Part shown: piece by piece, positions 34,601-45,800 of the stretch | How the letters are laid out: every line of letters begins with the position of its first letter | Numbering within the stretch: position 1 is the first letter of the stretch | Program-made: the position numbers and the translations under genes | The notes under the pieces: generated by a model | The model's database searches: none | What the model saw: the letters and a program-made list of their open reading frames with translations, nothing else | What the model was told of the DNA's origin: nothing | Assembly (NCBI RefSeq): GCF_030936135.1 | Contig: NC_082637.1 | Location: forward strand, 310,001-374,000 | DNA: 64,000 nucleotides | From: Gavia stellata | Lineage: Eukaryota; Chordata; Aves; Gaviiformes; Gaviidae | Direction of reading: 5' to 3'

Positions 34601-34992
34601 CCCGAAAGCCCCCCGCGGGCCGCCGCAGCCTCCCGCCGCCGAACACCCGGTGCCGCCGGGCGCCGGGAAGGGCCCCGCGAGCGCCCTCCTGCCGGGCACA
34701 ACCCGGCCGCCGGCGGGGGGCGCCGCCCGCCGAGCGGGAAGCCCAGCTCCCCCCCAGCGCCGGGCCGGCTCCGCGGGCCGCGAGCCCCAGCCGGCCCCAG
34801 CGCACCGCACGGCTCCGGACCCCCGGCCCGCCCTAGCCCCGGGCGACTCCACAGCCCCGGAACCTCCGGGCGGCCTCCGCTTCCCGACCCAGTCCTCCAC
34901 GCGCCCCGGGGCCCCCCGCCTGGCCGGCACCGGCAAGCCCCGGCCGCTACCTGCCGCTTGTTCATGCGCCGCAGGTCCCCGAAGAGATCCAT
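28551..34992 (-). CDS. SEC11C: Signal peptidase complex catalytic subunit SEC11C, complete coding region in six exons
   Basis: The gene encodes a catalytic subunit of the ER signal peptidase, which cleaves signal peptides from secretory and membrane proteins. Coding exons are 34951-34992, 33437-33546, 32417-32566, 30370-30489, 29030-29087 and 28551-28604, all with GT-AG junctions in compatible phase, giving 177 residues. A transmembrane segment spans about residues 19-39. The catalytic Ser53 lies in SGSMEP, His93 in VHRV and Asp119 in NNEVDD; these correspond to Ser56, His96 and Asp122 of human SEC11A. The C-terminal hydrophobic helix (161-173) ends LLKRES. The wording [16 protein letters not shown] and the [14 protein letters not shown] start fit SEC11C rather than SEC11A. 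The human protein is about 15 residues longer at the N-terminus; here no in-frame ATG upstream of 34992 was found. Confidence 0.97.
29030..29087 (-). CDS. SEC11C: SEC11C coding exon 5
   Basis: The exon begins after AATTACAG and encodes [19 protein letters not shown]. It ends at AAG/GTATGT. This block is almost invariant in vertebrate SEC11 proteins. Confidence 0.95.
29088..30369 (-). other. SEC11C: SEC11C intron 4
   Basis: This 1,282-base AT-rich intron shows nothing else that I recognise. The other SEC11C introns are 870 bases (32567-33436) and 425 bases (28605-29029) and are equally plain. Confidence 0.85.
30370..30489 (-). CDS. SEC11C: SEC11C coding exon 4 (catalytic Asp)
   Basis: The exon begins after GCCTTCTAG and encodes [18 protein letters not shown], then [20 protein letters not shown]. 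It carries the conserved KGDNN signature and catalytic Asp119. It ends at GG/GTAAGT. Confidence 0.96.
30490..32416 (-). other. SEC11C: SEC11C intron 3
   Basis: This 1,927-base AT-rich intron holds one short GC-rich patch (about 31170-31270), A- and T-runs, and no recognised repeat family or exon. Confidence 0.85.
32417..32566 (-). CDS. SEC11C: SEC11C coding exon 3 (catalytic Ser and His)
   Basis: The exon begins after TTTGTAG and encodes [18 protein letters not shown], then the core strand region through VHRVIKIHE. It holds catalytic Ser53 and His93. The donor is GAAAA/GTAATG, a variant at the fourth intron base, but phase and homology support it. Confidence 0.95.
33437..33546 (-). CDS. SEC11C: SEC11C coding exon 2
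   Basis: The exon begins after TTTCATATAG and encodes [17 protein letters not shown] onward, the N-terminal membrane helix, then [10 protein letters not shown]. It ends two bases into the Ser51 codon at CTCAG/GTAAGT. Confidence 0.95.
33547..34950 (-). other. SEC11C: SEC11C intron 1
   Basis: This 1,404-base intron starts in the CpG island and becomes AT-rich. It contains a perfect 8-bp inverted repeat at 33817-33834 built around GCTAGCGA. No exon or repeat family was recognised. Confidence 0.88.
33817..33834. repeat. SEC11C: Short inverted repeat in SEC11C intron 1
   Basis: The arms GCTAGCGA and TCGCTAGC are perfect over 8 bp with a 2-base loop. Confidence 0.75.
34951..34992 (-). CDS. SEC11C: SEC11C coding exon 1
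   Basis: The exon codes for [14 protein letters not shown] and ends at the donor CAG/GTAGCG. The ATG lies inside the CpG island and is followed directly by the conserved RRMNKRQ motif. Confidence 0.92.
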
Positions 34993-35172
34993 GGCAGGGG
35001 CCCAGGGAAGAGCCGCACCCAGCCGGCGGCGGGAAGCTACCGGCGCCCTCCCGAGCGGCTCCTCGGAAGCGGCCGCGGTGGAAGACCCTCGCGCCCCGAA
35101 CCCCAGCCCTGAGCGACCGCTGGCCGCAACTACCGCCGGCCCGGGGGAACGGCGGCGGAGGCCGCCCCCCTG

Positions 35173-35190
35173 CTCCCCGGGAGTTGTAGT
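35173..35190 (-). promoter_or_regulatory. Second ZNF143-like half motif, opposite orientation
   Basis: ACTACAACTCCCGGGGAG on the minus strand matches the ACTACAAxTCCC core of the ZNF143 element. It lies about 55 bases from the plus-strand copy and faces the other way. Confidence 0.6.
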
Positions 35191-35243
35191 CTGCCTCCTC
35201 CCTCCGCCCCGCTCGCACTCCGTGGGCCTCGGCCGTCACCCGA

Positions 35244-35262
35244 ACTACACTTCCCAGCATGC
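35244..35262 (+). promoter_or_regulatory. ZNF143/STAF-type binding motif
   Basis: The sequence ACTACACTTCCCAGCATGC differs at two positions from the well-known promoter element ACTACAATTCCCAGAATGC bound by ZNF143. It lies about 250 bases upstream of the SEC11C start codon. Confidence 0.8.
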
Positions 35263-35577
35263 ACCGCAGCAAGGAGCCCTGAGGGCGAGGCCCCTCGCCT
35301 CCTGCCCCTGCAGGCGCCCGGCCGATTTGCTGTCCGAGGGGGCTCTCGGTGGGTGCTGAGGCCCCACGGTACGGCGGAACGAGCCAGACTCGTCTGTGGA
35401 GCAACAGAGCGGCGGCACCGGCCTGCTGAGCCACGTCTTTTGGATCAGGCGGCTGCCGGCGAGCTCTCTCTGCGGCCGCCGCTGCGTGTGCGCAGCTCAT
35501 TGGCGGGCCGAGACGGGGCGGGAGAGGGGTCGAGGAGGGAAGAGCACCCGGGCGGGGCGGGGTCAGCCGAGGGCGGG

Positions 35578-35605
35578 CCGGGGCCGGGGCCGGGGCCGGG
35601 GCCGG
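35578..35605 (+). repeat. GGGGCC hexanucleotide repeat, G-quadruplex type
   Basis: Four perfect GGGGCC units (35580-35603) give four runs of four G separated by CC, a textbook G-quadruplex pattern. They lie at the upstream edge of the SEC11C CpG island. Confidence 0.85.
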
Positions 35606-36309
35606 TGGCTGGGCGAACTGACCCTGCCGGGGTTCGACGGTCAGGCCTCGGCCTTGCTGTCAGAGCGCGCACAGACCTCTGGAATGGGATCTGCCTCAGC
35701 ACTCGGAGCTGGGGGACAGCCGTCTGCCCCGCTAACTGTGCGAGGGATCAAGATCGTCTAATTTCAGCAGCTAATGCTCACCTCGGTGTTTGTCCAGGGG
35801 CCGCCACACAGGCCTCGGAAAGAGAAAACCTCAAAGTCCTAGAAAAGCCGGCAGTTTTATGTGGCAGCACCTCGGCCCTTTCCGCAGTCCTGGCTACCGA
35901 CAGGAATGAGTTTGTGCTCGTCAGAAAACGGCTAGCAGCAGCTCAGGTCCTCCAGGGTAGGACAGGGACAGTTTATACCTACAGCTATCAATTACAGTCT
36001 TCCCTTTGTCCTTCGTCACACAGGAGCTGATGTTTATAAAAAATGTGACCTCACAGAAAGTGGTGAGGGAGCTGGATTTGGTTTGGGGGTGATGCTGTGG
36101 ATGTTCCAGCAGGAATGCCAGGTGAAGGAGTTCTGCCTGTCATTAGGCCACTTGTCCCCATGGCACTGCGGTGGCTTTGCTCTTAAAACTGTATGACCAT
36201 GCAGTGAACTGGATTTTTCAACTCATCCATGTAAAAATACTTCCAGGTAAAAAAGATGGGGATCATGAAGAGGGGAATATTTTCAAACTGCATTTTCTTC
36301 CAAATTCAG

Positions 36310-36420
36310 TTCATTGCATGGTTCCACAAACAGACCAACATCTGTTGGACGTTAACTTCCCATGCAGAAGGGCTGACCAGATGATCTCTGGAAAGTCTCT
36401 TCCAGTTCTGCATTTAAATG
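36310..36420 (+). mobile_element. Possible degraded CR1 3' tail
   Basis: The stretch with GACCAGATGATCTCTGG and TCTCTTCCAGTTCTGCATTT resembles the end of a sense CR1 3' UTR. It is short and diverged. Confidence 0.35.
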
Positions 36421-37029
36421 GTTGCATAAATCTGAAGCAACAACCAGCCAAATAGGTACATTGCCCAGAGCTTGTTGATTTCCTGGGGCTGAAATGAACC
36501 AAACTAAATGAGGTTTTCACCAAGTTCAGGATTAGCTCCTGAAGACAGGGAATGGCAACAGGAGAACAAAGAACACAGGGAAATGCTCCCAAGATAAATG
36601 GAAGCAAATTGTTTGTCTGAAGGAGCATTGGAAAGGTATTTCCACAGTTTACCAGAAGTTGCTCAAGACTCTGTTAGCAAACAGTTGGAAAAGAGTGACA
36701 AACGGTAGCAGAACTGGCATTAGATCACAGAGGAACGTGTAATGGTATCATGAATGGACAGAAATGGCAAATGGACACCAGAAAGAAAGCTCCAAGGACA
36801 CTAGCTAGGCATTATCTTGACAAGATCCTTGATCTTCTCACTTGATTATTCTTTCAGTGACACCAGTATTCCTTTACTTACTACACAGGAGTTCTTCTAA
36901 GTTTACATTATTTCAGGTTAGTTTTCTCTGATATCCTTTAAATACTCAAAAGAGAAAATAATCTTGAAGTTGATTTTCTGTCTTCTGCCACATCCCCAGG
37001 GTGCCCATTAAGGATTGTGTGAGGAATTC

Positions 37030-37355
37030 TGATGTAAGAGGAGAGGCTGAGAGAGCTGAGGTTGTTCATCCTGGAGAAGAGAAGGCTCCAGCGGGATCTT
37101 GCCAATGTATATTAATACCTGATGGGATGGAGAAAACGAAGAGCCAGACTGTTCCTGCTGGTACCCGATGACAAGACGGGAGGCAATGGGCACAAATTGA
37201 AACACAGGAAATTCCATTTAAACATAAGAAAAACCTTTTGTATTGTGAGGGTGGTCAAACACTGGAATGGGTTGTTCAGAGAGTTTGTGGCGTCACCTTG
37301 GAGATACTCAAAACCTGCCTGGACAAGGCCCTGGTTGTGGGTCATGGGGACAACC
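37030..37355 (+). mobile_element. CR1 LINE fragment, sense orientation, old
   Basis: It reads GAGAGGCTGAGAGAGCTGAG, then CATCCTGGAGAAGAGAAGGC, later a GTGGTCAAACACTGGAATGG stretch, and ends near the CTGGACAAGGCCCTGG region. This is CR1 ORF2 C-terminus plus the start of the 3' UTR. The tail is missing and a frame is broken. Confidence 0.87.
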
Positions 37356-40300
37356 GTCTTACTGGGAGCCCTCAGCAGCAGCGCTGGGAAGAGTGCATCA
37401 TAGCAGCTGCACCCTACACTCGCATTTCAAAAGACCCAAATGACCTTCATCTGTTCAAAAAGCACACTTGTTTTGATGGTTCTGTATATAGCGCTACATC
37501 TGGCTGCCTTGTCTGCTCAGCCTGAGCCACACAGCTGTCCTTTAAAACCAGGAACTTTAGCATTACCACAGAACGTGGCCGATAGACGTCCCTGGAGCCA
37601 CAACAAAGTACGTGATACAATTTGTCATTATCCCTCTTTGAGCAGATGCAGTATTCAGAAGTAATTACTAAGATGGACATGGAGAAGGAAAATACAGAAG
37701 AGCAAACTCAGAGGTGGCTAGAAGATTTCTGAATTTTCTTTGTGTAATTAAGATTTTAATTAAAAAGATGTGGAACAAAGGTATCTATTCTTTAAGAGTG
37801 GGATTTGCCCACTGAAATGTCTGATAGATTCTTGCCCAGCAAGAGGTTTTCTGCAGTTTTCCTAGAATAGGTTTTTCATACCATGCTACTTATAACAGTT
37901 GTTTTTTTTAAAAAACATAGGTTTTCTCCTTTGTGTACAAATCTGCTTGCCAGTTTTGGGGTTTTTTTAAATGACAAAGATTAAAAATGGTGACTGGGAC
38001 AAAATGATCAGGACATAGAATCAATATAAGGGAGACTAACAAATCGACGTCTCTTGTGGGTCACTGTTACCCACAAAATCTGAAGCCACCTATTTTTCAT
38101 GCTCCTTCTATGACGTATTGAATCTTTTTGCGGAGTTTGCAGCAGTGTCCATGTAAGACAGAGAAAAGGAATGATAAAGGTAATAGTTCAGTGACGCTTT
38201 AGGAAAAGTCCAATTACCTGTTTGTTACCTTTGCCCATGACACAAATGTGAGAGTTGTTGTTGTAAGAAGGTAGTCATTCAGGTCTTTGATTTTTCATTG
38301 CTCCTCTAAGACTAGCTAATTGCTGATTCTCTTAAAAGAGCTCAGAGTGTCCCACATGTTCTTCTGTTTCAGATGAGTCTCTTCATGATGAATAAACTGT
38401 CAATTGTTTCTTTACTGTTAGATGCATACTGTGATGATGATTTAGAACCCATGCCTATTTATGAGCCTGTAAACCTTTTCAGTGCTAGCTAAATACTGCT
38501 TTTCAATGGCTGACTGCTCCCATAAATGCATTTCCCACATGTCTGATATTTATCCAACTGGGAAATGATGATCACAAAACTGATAATTAAAATATGTAAC
38601 ACATAAGCTACCCATTGTCTAATTACGTTTATCTCCCAGAAAATTGCACCTTTCAAGCAAAAAAAGGCCAAATTCTCATTTACACTAGAAATACTGGGCT
38701 AAAGCTAAAAGCCTCATTGAATATACCACTAATTTACACTAGGGTAGCAGAACTGAGTTTAGACCAGTAACTCATAGGCAATTATGAACAATCTGACAAT
38801 TAAATCTTTGTTAAATTTACTTTGCCATTGGAATGAAATCTTTATGTTATTTCTTGTGATTATAGATGTACATTTCACTTTAGCTATTAAAATAATTCAT
38901 TATATTAATGCGGAGTATCACATTTGCCTTAATATAAAAATCCCCCACAACAAACCAGCTTTTGTTCCAAAATACTGTGTACCACACCCAAATTCCTACT
39001 GAAGTAGAATAGATGTAAACCTTGCTTTGCATTTAATTATATGTTTACATTTAACAGTAAATATTTGACACTTTTCTACTATCCAGTTCTTCTAAGCGAG
39101 TTTGTAACCTTGTTTGCAAGGTTATTTTATGGTGGTTGGGATGTTCATAGCAGTTCAGTCTGGTTAACCATATCTCCTCCAATAAACCCTTTCAGACTGT
39201 TTTTCCTGGTTCAACAGCTGATAGTGCAGTACTGTGATGCATGATTGTGACCTAGCTCTCCAACGGTAAACATGCTCCACAAGCCTCAAATATTGCTACT
39301 ACAGTATGAAAAATGGACGGGACAGGTACCAGAATGTACGGCTGATAAGCCTTGGGGTAGCTGATGCCTTGCTGTGCTCTCTTGTGGCTGCTGCAACCCA
39401 GAATAAATCATGAGACTTCTGAGGCTGTTGCAGGATTTCATTGACGCAAAGGAGACAGGAAGACTTAGGATGCTATTGTGCTTCTACATCTTCCTGCAAA
39501 CATAGCTCTGTGCAGTCTTGCTGTAGTTAAGAAGTCACAAAATGAATGGCTGAAAAGAAATGGATGAATTTGCATCCTAGACTAGAGTTGCGATGCTGCA
39601 ACACGGAGAATGAAGGCAAATGTCTGTGATAGGAGAGTGATCTCTTGAGTATGATTTGTAGGTAGTGCTTTAATTCTCAAAACAGGCAGAAAATTATTCT
39701 TGCCTGTTGTGAAGTAGGAATACATTAATTCTGGAGTTGAAAGACAAGCCATTTAGCGGGGAAATGGCAGTATCTTAGAGAAAGTAAATGGCAAAGACTG
39801 GTCAGTGTTAGAACAGTTCCTTGCAGTTATTCCTGATGGAGAGAATTAAAAGTGGAAGTTCAGATGATAAAATCTAATTTTGTAACAAGTAGAGGGAGAA
39901 AGCAGAGCTAGTGTATGGAGAATTTAGAAAAGCAAGAAGGGCAACTTTGTGTTGAGACCCAGTAGGATTGAGGCTGCTTAGTTTTTTGTTCACAGAGGTG
40001 CTACATTCTTTTGTCCAAGGCACAAACCCACACTTAATTCTGAGACCATAGTATCTTTGCTAGTATCTTTGCCTGCCAATTTGCTATTGATGAGAGTTCC
40101 AAAGCTCAGAAAACACTTTTACTCACCCATTGTTCATGGTGAGTCAAGGGAGACATACTAGGAACATGCTTTTCTTCCTTTTCTACAGATGCTAGGAATC
40201 ACCCACACTTCTGTTGGTGGCTTTGTTATTTTACCATCTGAATGATTTAGATTATTAAAGGTTACATGTATTTTGAAATCTTCCCATACTCGGGATGTTT

Positions 40301-42525
40301 GACTTCAATATTTGTACAGTAGATCTTTTGGAGTGCTGCAGCTAGAAAATTATGCTAATTTTTTAGTACACAGAAAAATGTAGCTCTTGACATTCCGGCT
40401 GATTTGCCAGACCTTTGCAAACATCCAGGCGTTAGTGCTACCTGTGTGTATAATATTTGAATTACAGCTCTTTGTTTTCAAAGAGATTGGTCATGGGCAA
40501 ATAACTAGCACCTTGCACCTGAGCTGAAAAATGTAGGTTAATAGGCAAAGCCATAGAAGTCCATTTGCAGCTGCTCAGAGTAAAGCACAGAAGAAATGTA
40601 ATAACCGACTTCCCCAGTGAGCACTCCTTTGTTCCAAATACATTTGGAACTATTCTGCTTCCCGTTCCTGTTGCTCAACAGGCTGCTAGAGCAGCCAGTA
40701 ATGCACACAGTGCTGTCCAAAAGCAACAGGATGCCACTTACACCAATACCACACTCTCTTCTGGATTCTTATAATACTTGGAGCACTAAGCCGTATGAGT
40801 AGTTCCATTGCAGTGCCAGTAAGTGGAAAGCAGCCTCATTTGTTCTGCAAGAAGCTTCTGCTGTATCTGCCAAGCAATAGCATCGAAAGGGAAAAGAAGT
40901 GTCAGGGAAGGGATATATTTCAGAGAAAAGGGACTGAAGTATGAATGTCAACAGGCAAGTTGGGTATTCACTAAACACATCTCCTATGAACCCATTGCTT
41001 TGGAAGCAACGCTGGCCCCAGTGCACACTGTAGACAATACTGTTCTTCACCTTCTTGGCCAGCCTCAGTTTGATTTTCTTTTACCATGTCCATAAGCAGG
41101 ATCATGATTCTAATACTTCCTCCCATTACCTTTAGTTTGTTGTCAGAGGAACTATGCAGGACCAGGTGTCTCTGTCTTCAGATCTTGTTATGCCACGTTT
41201 TCACCCAACATCACGCACTTGAGCAAAGCTGCAGGGGACTCCACACTAGACCCGCTGTCTACTTTTCTTCATTTTCTCAGCACAATCAATCTCTAAACAT
41301 TATACCCTTCTCTGAGCCACAAACCTGAACTGACAATATGCGCTGGGATAGCCAGCTTGCTGGGAATGTAACCCTGACTCCATTGCCTCCTTCTGCATGA
41401 AATCACGTTTCTGACAAAGACGGGAATGCTAACAGCTCTCCTGCGACAGCCAGCAGGGAGTCTTAGGTCCCTCTTTCCTCGTGTGGTTTATGTGTGGCTT
41501 CATTATCTTCAACACGTCAGTCTCATTTTCACACACACAATATCCCCTGATGTGCGGAAGGGTTGTTTTTCCAGTGGGCGAAAAACAGTACAGTGGAATA
41601 TGGCCCCAGGTACACACCTTTGCTCTTAAAAGTGATTTTGGAAGTAATTTCAGACGCTGCTGTTAGAGCGCACACGAAGTAGTCTCAGGCAATACTGCAT
41701 GCCTTGCCTTTGAAATCCCATTAAGGTTCCTTAAAATTGGGCACCCAACAGGCAAGACTCTCAGAATGACCTGTCACTGTGGAAATGTAGGCCTTCACGT
41801 TTGGGGTTATTAATGGGCCTTTCTGGCCTAAGTCTCACTCTTCCGAGAGGCTTTTTTTCCAGTCACTGAAAATGTAAGTGCAGACATTTCCCCGGAGCTT
41901 CGTGAAGGCTCTGATTTATCTGTTGGTTTCAGTGCGTGCCTCCAAGGGGCATTCTTATTTTGCCATTGTGTCTTATTTTGATGTTGTATTGCATTCAAAT
42001 TTATTTGCCCTTTCTCTCAATAAAATTCCTTTCTTTGCTTTAAGGGTAAGTGTTAGCTGGACAGCAGGAGTTTTATAATCTAAAACATCTCAGCAAGGAT
42101 TCCTTTGTAAATAGCCCTTGAGAACCCCTCTCCTCTCCCCTCTGGGGCAGGTTATGGCAGATGGCACCTTCCCCTGGAGAGGTGGCTGAGGAAGGGGCTG
42201 CTGCCTACATCTGCTCTGTCTGCAGCCGAGGAAGGGCTCTCCGTGTTCTCCGAGCAGTGCAAATGTCTCATGCTTTCTGGGGGCGATTCCCAAAGGGGGG
42301 TCTGGCTCTTGCCCTAGAGGTGTCATGGGTTTTGCCCTCAGCAGAGTTCCTGCCTTGCTGTGGCTCCTGGGGCTGCCAGCGGAAAGGGTTCCTGGTGCCC
42401 CCCTGCATCGCTGGCAGCAGCCCCTAACCTAGAAGTATTTTCTGCAAAACCAGGCTTGCCGTTGTCCACAGTACAGGTTTTTTTGCCTCATGCTGTAGTG
42501 CCGGGAGACAGATGTTTCTTTAGAG

Positions 42526-42809
42526 CCGTGGTCTGCAAACGTTTTTGATCACACACCCCTATCAGTAAAAACATTTTGAGTGTGCGCCCCCAATATCTGT
42601 ATATTTATTTATTTATAAATTACATAAATGTACTACTGTACTACTGTATTATGCACATTATAAAACATACACAAAAATAAAAATTAAAAGAGAATGAGAT
42701 AAAGGTGAAATAAACTTTTTTTTTTAAATTATTTTATTTTTTAATGGTACAAAAAATATTTTCTTCCTGCACCCCAATGGGTGTGCATACCCCACTTTGG
42801 AGACCGCTG
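42526..42809. mobile_element. hAT-type non-autonomous DNA transposon (MITE) with intact 8-bp target duplication
   Basis: The 284-base element is flanked on both sides by the same 8 bases, CTTTAGAG (42518-42525 and 42810-42817). Its ends are imperfect inverted repeats: CCGTGGTCTGCAAAC on the left and, reversed, CAGCGGTCTCCAAAG on the right, with 11 of 15 matching. Both ends continue into a G/C tract with CACACCC. The interior is AT-rich and non-coding. An 8-bp duplication with CAG-GGTCT-CAAA ends is the hAT (Charlie) pattern. Confidence 0.85.
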
Positions 42810-42817
42810 CTTTAGAG

Positions 42818-45800
42818 CATGCATGGCCTTTGTCTTGTGTAACTTCTCTCATGAATCTTATTATCTGTCTTGGTAGCTGGCAAGGATCTATTCGTAGGCA
42901 CAGTTTTCAACCAGAATGTCACTTTGCATGGCTGTATTTCTAAATGTATGAGTCAACACTTTTAGTGTGCTCTGCAGCCCAATATCTGGACAGCTAACCT
43001 GATTACAGCTGAGTGGATTTGTTTCAGGGAATAGTTTATCTGTGAAAATAATTTCTTTTTCTGGGGGAAAAGGGGAAGGAGAGGGAGGGATCAAACTATC
43101 TGAACATTCAATTGAATTTAGCAAATAATATTGTCTTTTCCTTCCCCTTCACCCAAGGAATAGGGAAAAAATCAGAAACAACTTGAAAAAATGTTTAGGC
43201 TTTTCCAAGTGAAAAAAAAGTTCGATTTTTAAAACTGCCCAAGAGTAAATGAGGGAAAGGTAAAAGGTTTCAAAAAAAATTCTAACAAAAGGGAATATTT
43301 AATCCTTATTCAAGAACAATCTCTTGGTGAGCTAAAAATGTGTGATCCAGTGCTTCTGTGTTGGGGCTGATGGGCTTGTGATCACAGCAAAACTGGACTC
43401 TGTTGGAAATACCTGACACAGCTCTTCCTAAAGTTGCCTCATTTGTAAATTTAAAGTCCATGGTTTATCATCTTTCTGTGGATCTGCTCTCCTTTGTCAG
43501 TGGGGAATGACCCATCTCCTCCTCCTTAAGCTGTCTGAACAGACACACAGCACCTGGGGTATGTTCAGGACAGCCACAACCCCATGCGGGAGCTGACCAG
43601 AAGGCACCGCTGCCGCCTTCTGCCTCTTCACCTCCTGCCACTGGCTTGGTGTCACCCCTGGGGCTCTGGCGCTGGCCACGCTGGGGGTTTAGACCCCCTT
43701 GCTGCCTCCTCTTGCCCCGCAAGTTGTTGATGTCCTCCTGTCAGCACTGGCTTTGGAAGGGCCGGGGTGGGATCCAAACATCCCTGCCACCAGCCTTGCC
43801 TCTGCCTTGCCTCCTGGTGCCCGCAGGCTGCTGCCCAGGCGGCAGCGGCGAGGGGTGAGGGCAGGTATTTTGGGAACAGTACTTTCAGCAGTACTCTGTG
43901 CCCCCCACCTGCCAGCAGCAGCAGTTGGGGTGCCAGCGCTCTTTTGTGCCCCCTCCATCTCTCACCTTTCCCGTGGCAGCTCACTGGCCCTGCGGCTCAG
44001 CCGGGAAGGCAATGCCGAGCTCTGCCTGGGCCGCCAGCCAGCCTGGAGCCACCTCTGCCCCATCCCCAGGGATGAAGCTCGTGGCGAGCCGTGACCACAC
44101 CTGCCCAAAGACACGCGCAGATACGGCTCCAGAGACTCCCTGACGCTGCGTCTGACATGAGGAGGGACCCCGCAGAGCAACACTAAATGAAACGTCAGTC
44201 ATTTATTCAAGTGCAGGCTCAGATTACCACTGTTTTATTAATCACAATAGTGCTATTAATACCTGACGAATCTCCTGTGAAGCAGGAAAATAGATTGTCT
44301 TGGGGGTTTGTAGTAAGCAATACCAATAAAGGTTAATGCTTCTTGGGTGCTTTTGGCCATGCACACAGGCACTGGTGTGCTGATGTCTTCTTTGTAAGAG
44401 GGACCTGGTGCGTGTGTCTGCTGTGAGGTGTTCGCTGTCGTCTTCCCCAGATCTCAGGAGTAACTCCGTAAAGATGTAAGGAGACAGACTTGATCTGTGG
44501 TTAAAGCAAGAGCTCTGCTACTGCCTCCTTGGCCTGTGGTCGGTTCATTTTTGGCACAGCTGAATCTAACATCTTTAGAAAATGTCCTGGCCTAAGTGAA
44601 ACCGCTTCTGGAAGGGTCTGGTTGCTCTCACAAAGCCAGCTCCCACAGCCTCAACTCAGGTGAGGTGAGCAGGGAACGGCAGGGGTGAAGGTGAGGAGGG
44701 AGAGCAGGAACACCTTAAAAACCTCTGTCTGCTTCCAGGTTGAAGTATGGCTCTGTTCTGAGAGCCACAGCTGTAAAGCGCCGGCAAGCTTAGAGGCTGA
44801 CCGTAATTACGGAGGGAAGGTCATGTCGCTTCTGTGCCTTCCCAATGCATTTTAATTCCTAAACAGCTCTGATTTTTTTTCCCCCAAAGTTTATCTGCAG
44901 CTCTTAATTTCTTGTCACCTTAGTGTCTTGAACTATTTATGACTTTTCCATGGTCTCTTCTCTCTTCTGTAATTGCATTACCTGGGAAGATCAGCAGTGT
45001 TGCACCACCAACCGAGCTGGCTGATAATGATATTCATTAACTCTTTGCTATTTGCTTAACCTGCACTGAAGAACTGAGGCTACAACACTGCCTAGGAAAA
45101 CAAAAAAGAGATTACTTATGTGATGGCACTTGAAGGCCTCAATCATAGCACCATGTAAGACGATCTGGACCCTGGTCACTGAGTTCAATGGAGATGAATT
45201 TGGCCTCTGGCCGTAAAGTCTGCTATTTGATGCTTGTGCCTTGACTTTTATGAGCATTTGGAAAGTGCTTGACATTACGTGAGTGGAGCACATCATTGGG
45301 GGAAACATCTCAGTGAGGTAAACCGTCCGGAGCAATGCTGCTGCTGCTTGATGAAGAGACATTTCTCTGCATATAAAGGGCTCTGCTCATTTTGCTAACA
45401 GCAACAGTATGTAAATGTAATGACCAAGTGATATTTTGAGACAGTAGCTCCTCCAATTTCAGCCTGATTGCATTCATCGGGTCTGCTCTGCATTTTAGCT
45501 GAGAAAGTGACAGTCACTTAAACCAGGAAATATTGTTGTACTTGACCTCCAATATTAATCTGGCACACAGAGCTATGGCAATGTTAGCCAAGTGGTGGAC
45601 GGACTCAGAGAGCGCAATACTTATAATGCAGTGCCTCCATATTCCCGCCATCATATTAGAATCATTGAATACAAAATAGCAGAATTTGAGAACATAAAAT
45701 AAACAAACTGGATAAAGGCTTCTGCCAAATCACATTAGGGGACGTATCTGTGAAGATACAATGCTCAGATTATTTTGCTAATAGTCACATTACTGCTCCA

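Larger units (their letters stand above)
34560..35720. promoter_or_regulatory. SEC11C: CpG-island promoter of SEC11C
   Basis: A GC- and CpG-rich block surrounds SEC11C exon 1 and extends about 0.7 kb upstream of it. No TATA box is present. It contains two ZNF143-type motifs, an inverted CCAAT box (ATTGG, near 35499) and GC boxes. The architecture is that of a housekeeping promoter, and the upstream half could also start a divergent plus-strand transcript. Confidence 0.85.
35721..42517. other. Intergenic region between SEC11C and the hAT element
   Basis: Apart from CR1 text at 37.0-37.4 kb, and possibly at 36.3 kb, the sequence is AT-rich without any exon I can identify. A divergent non-coding transcript from the SEC11C CpG island is possible but not shown by sequence. 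Confidence 0.45.

Noticed and set aside
34362-35500. Long open frames around SEC11C exon 1
   Set aside because: Low-complexity Pro/Ala/Arg/Gly text in several overlapping frames. The real exon 1 has only 14 codons.
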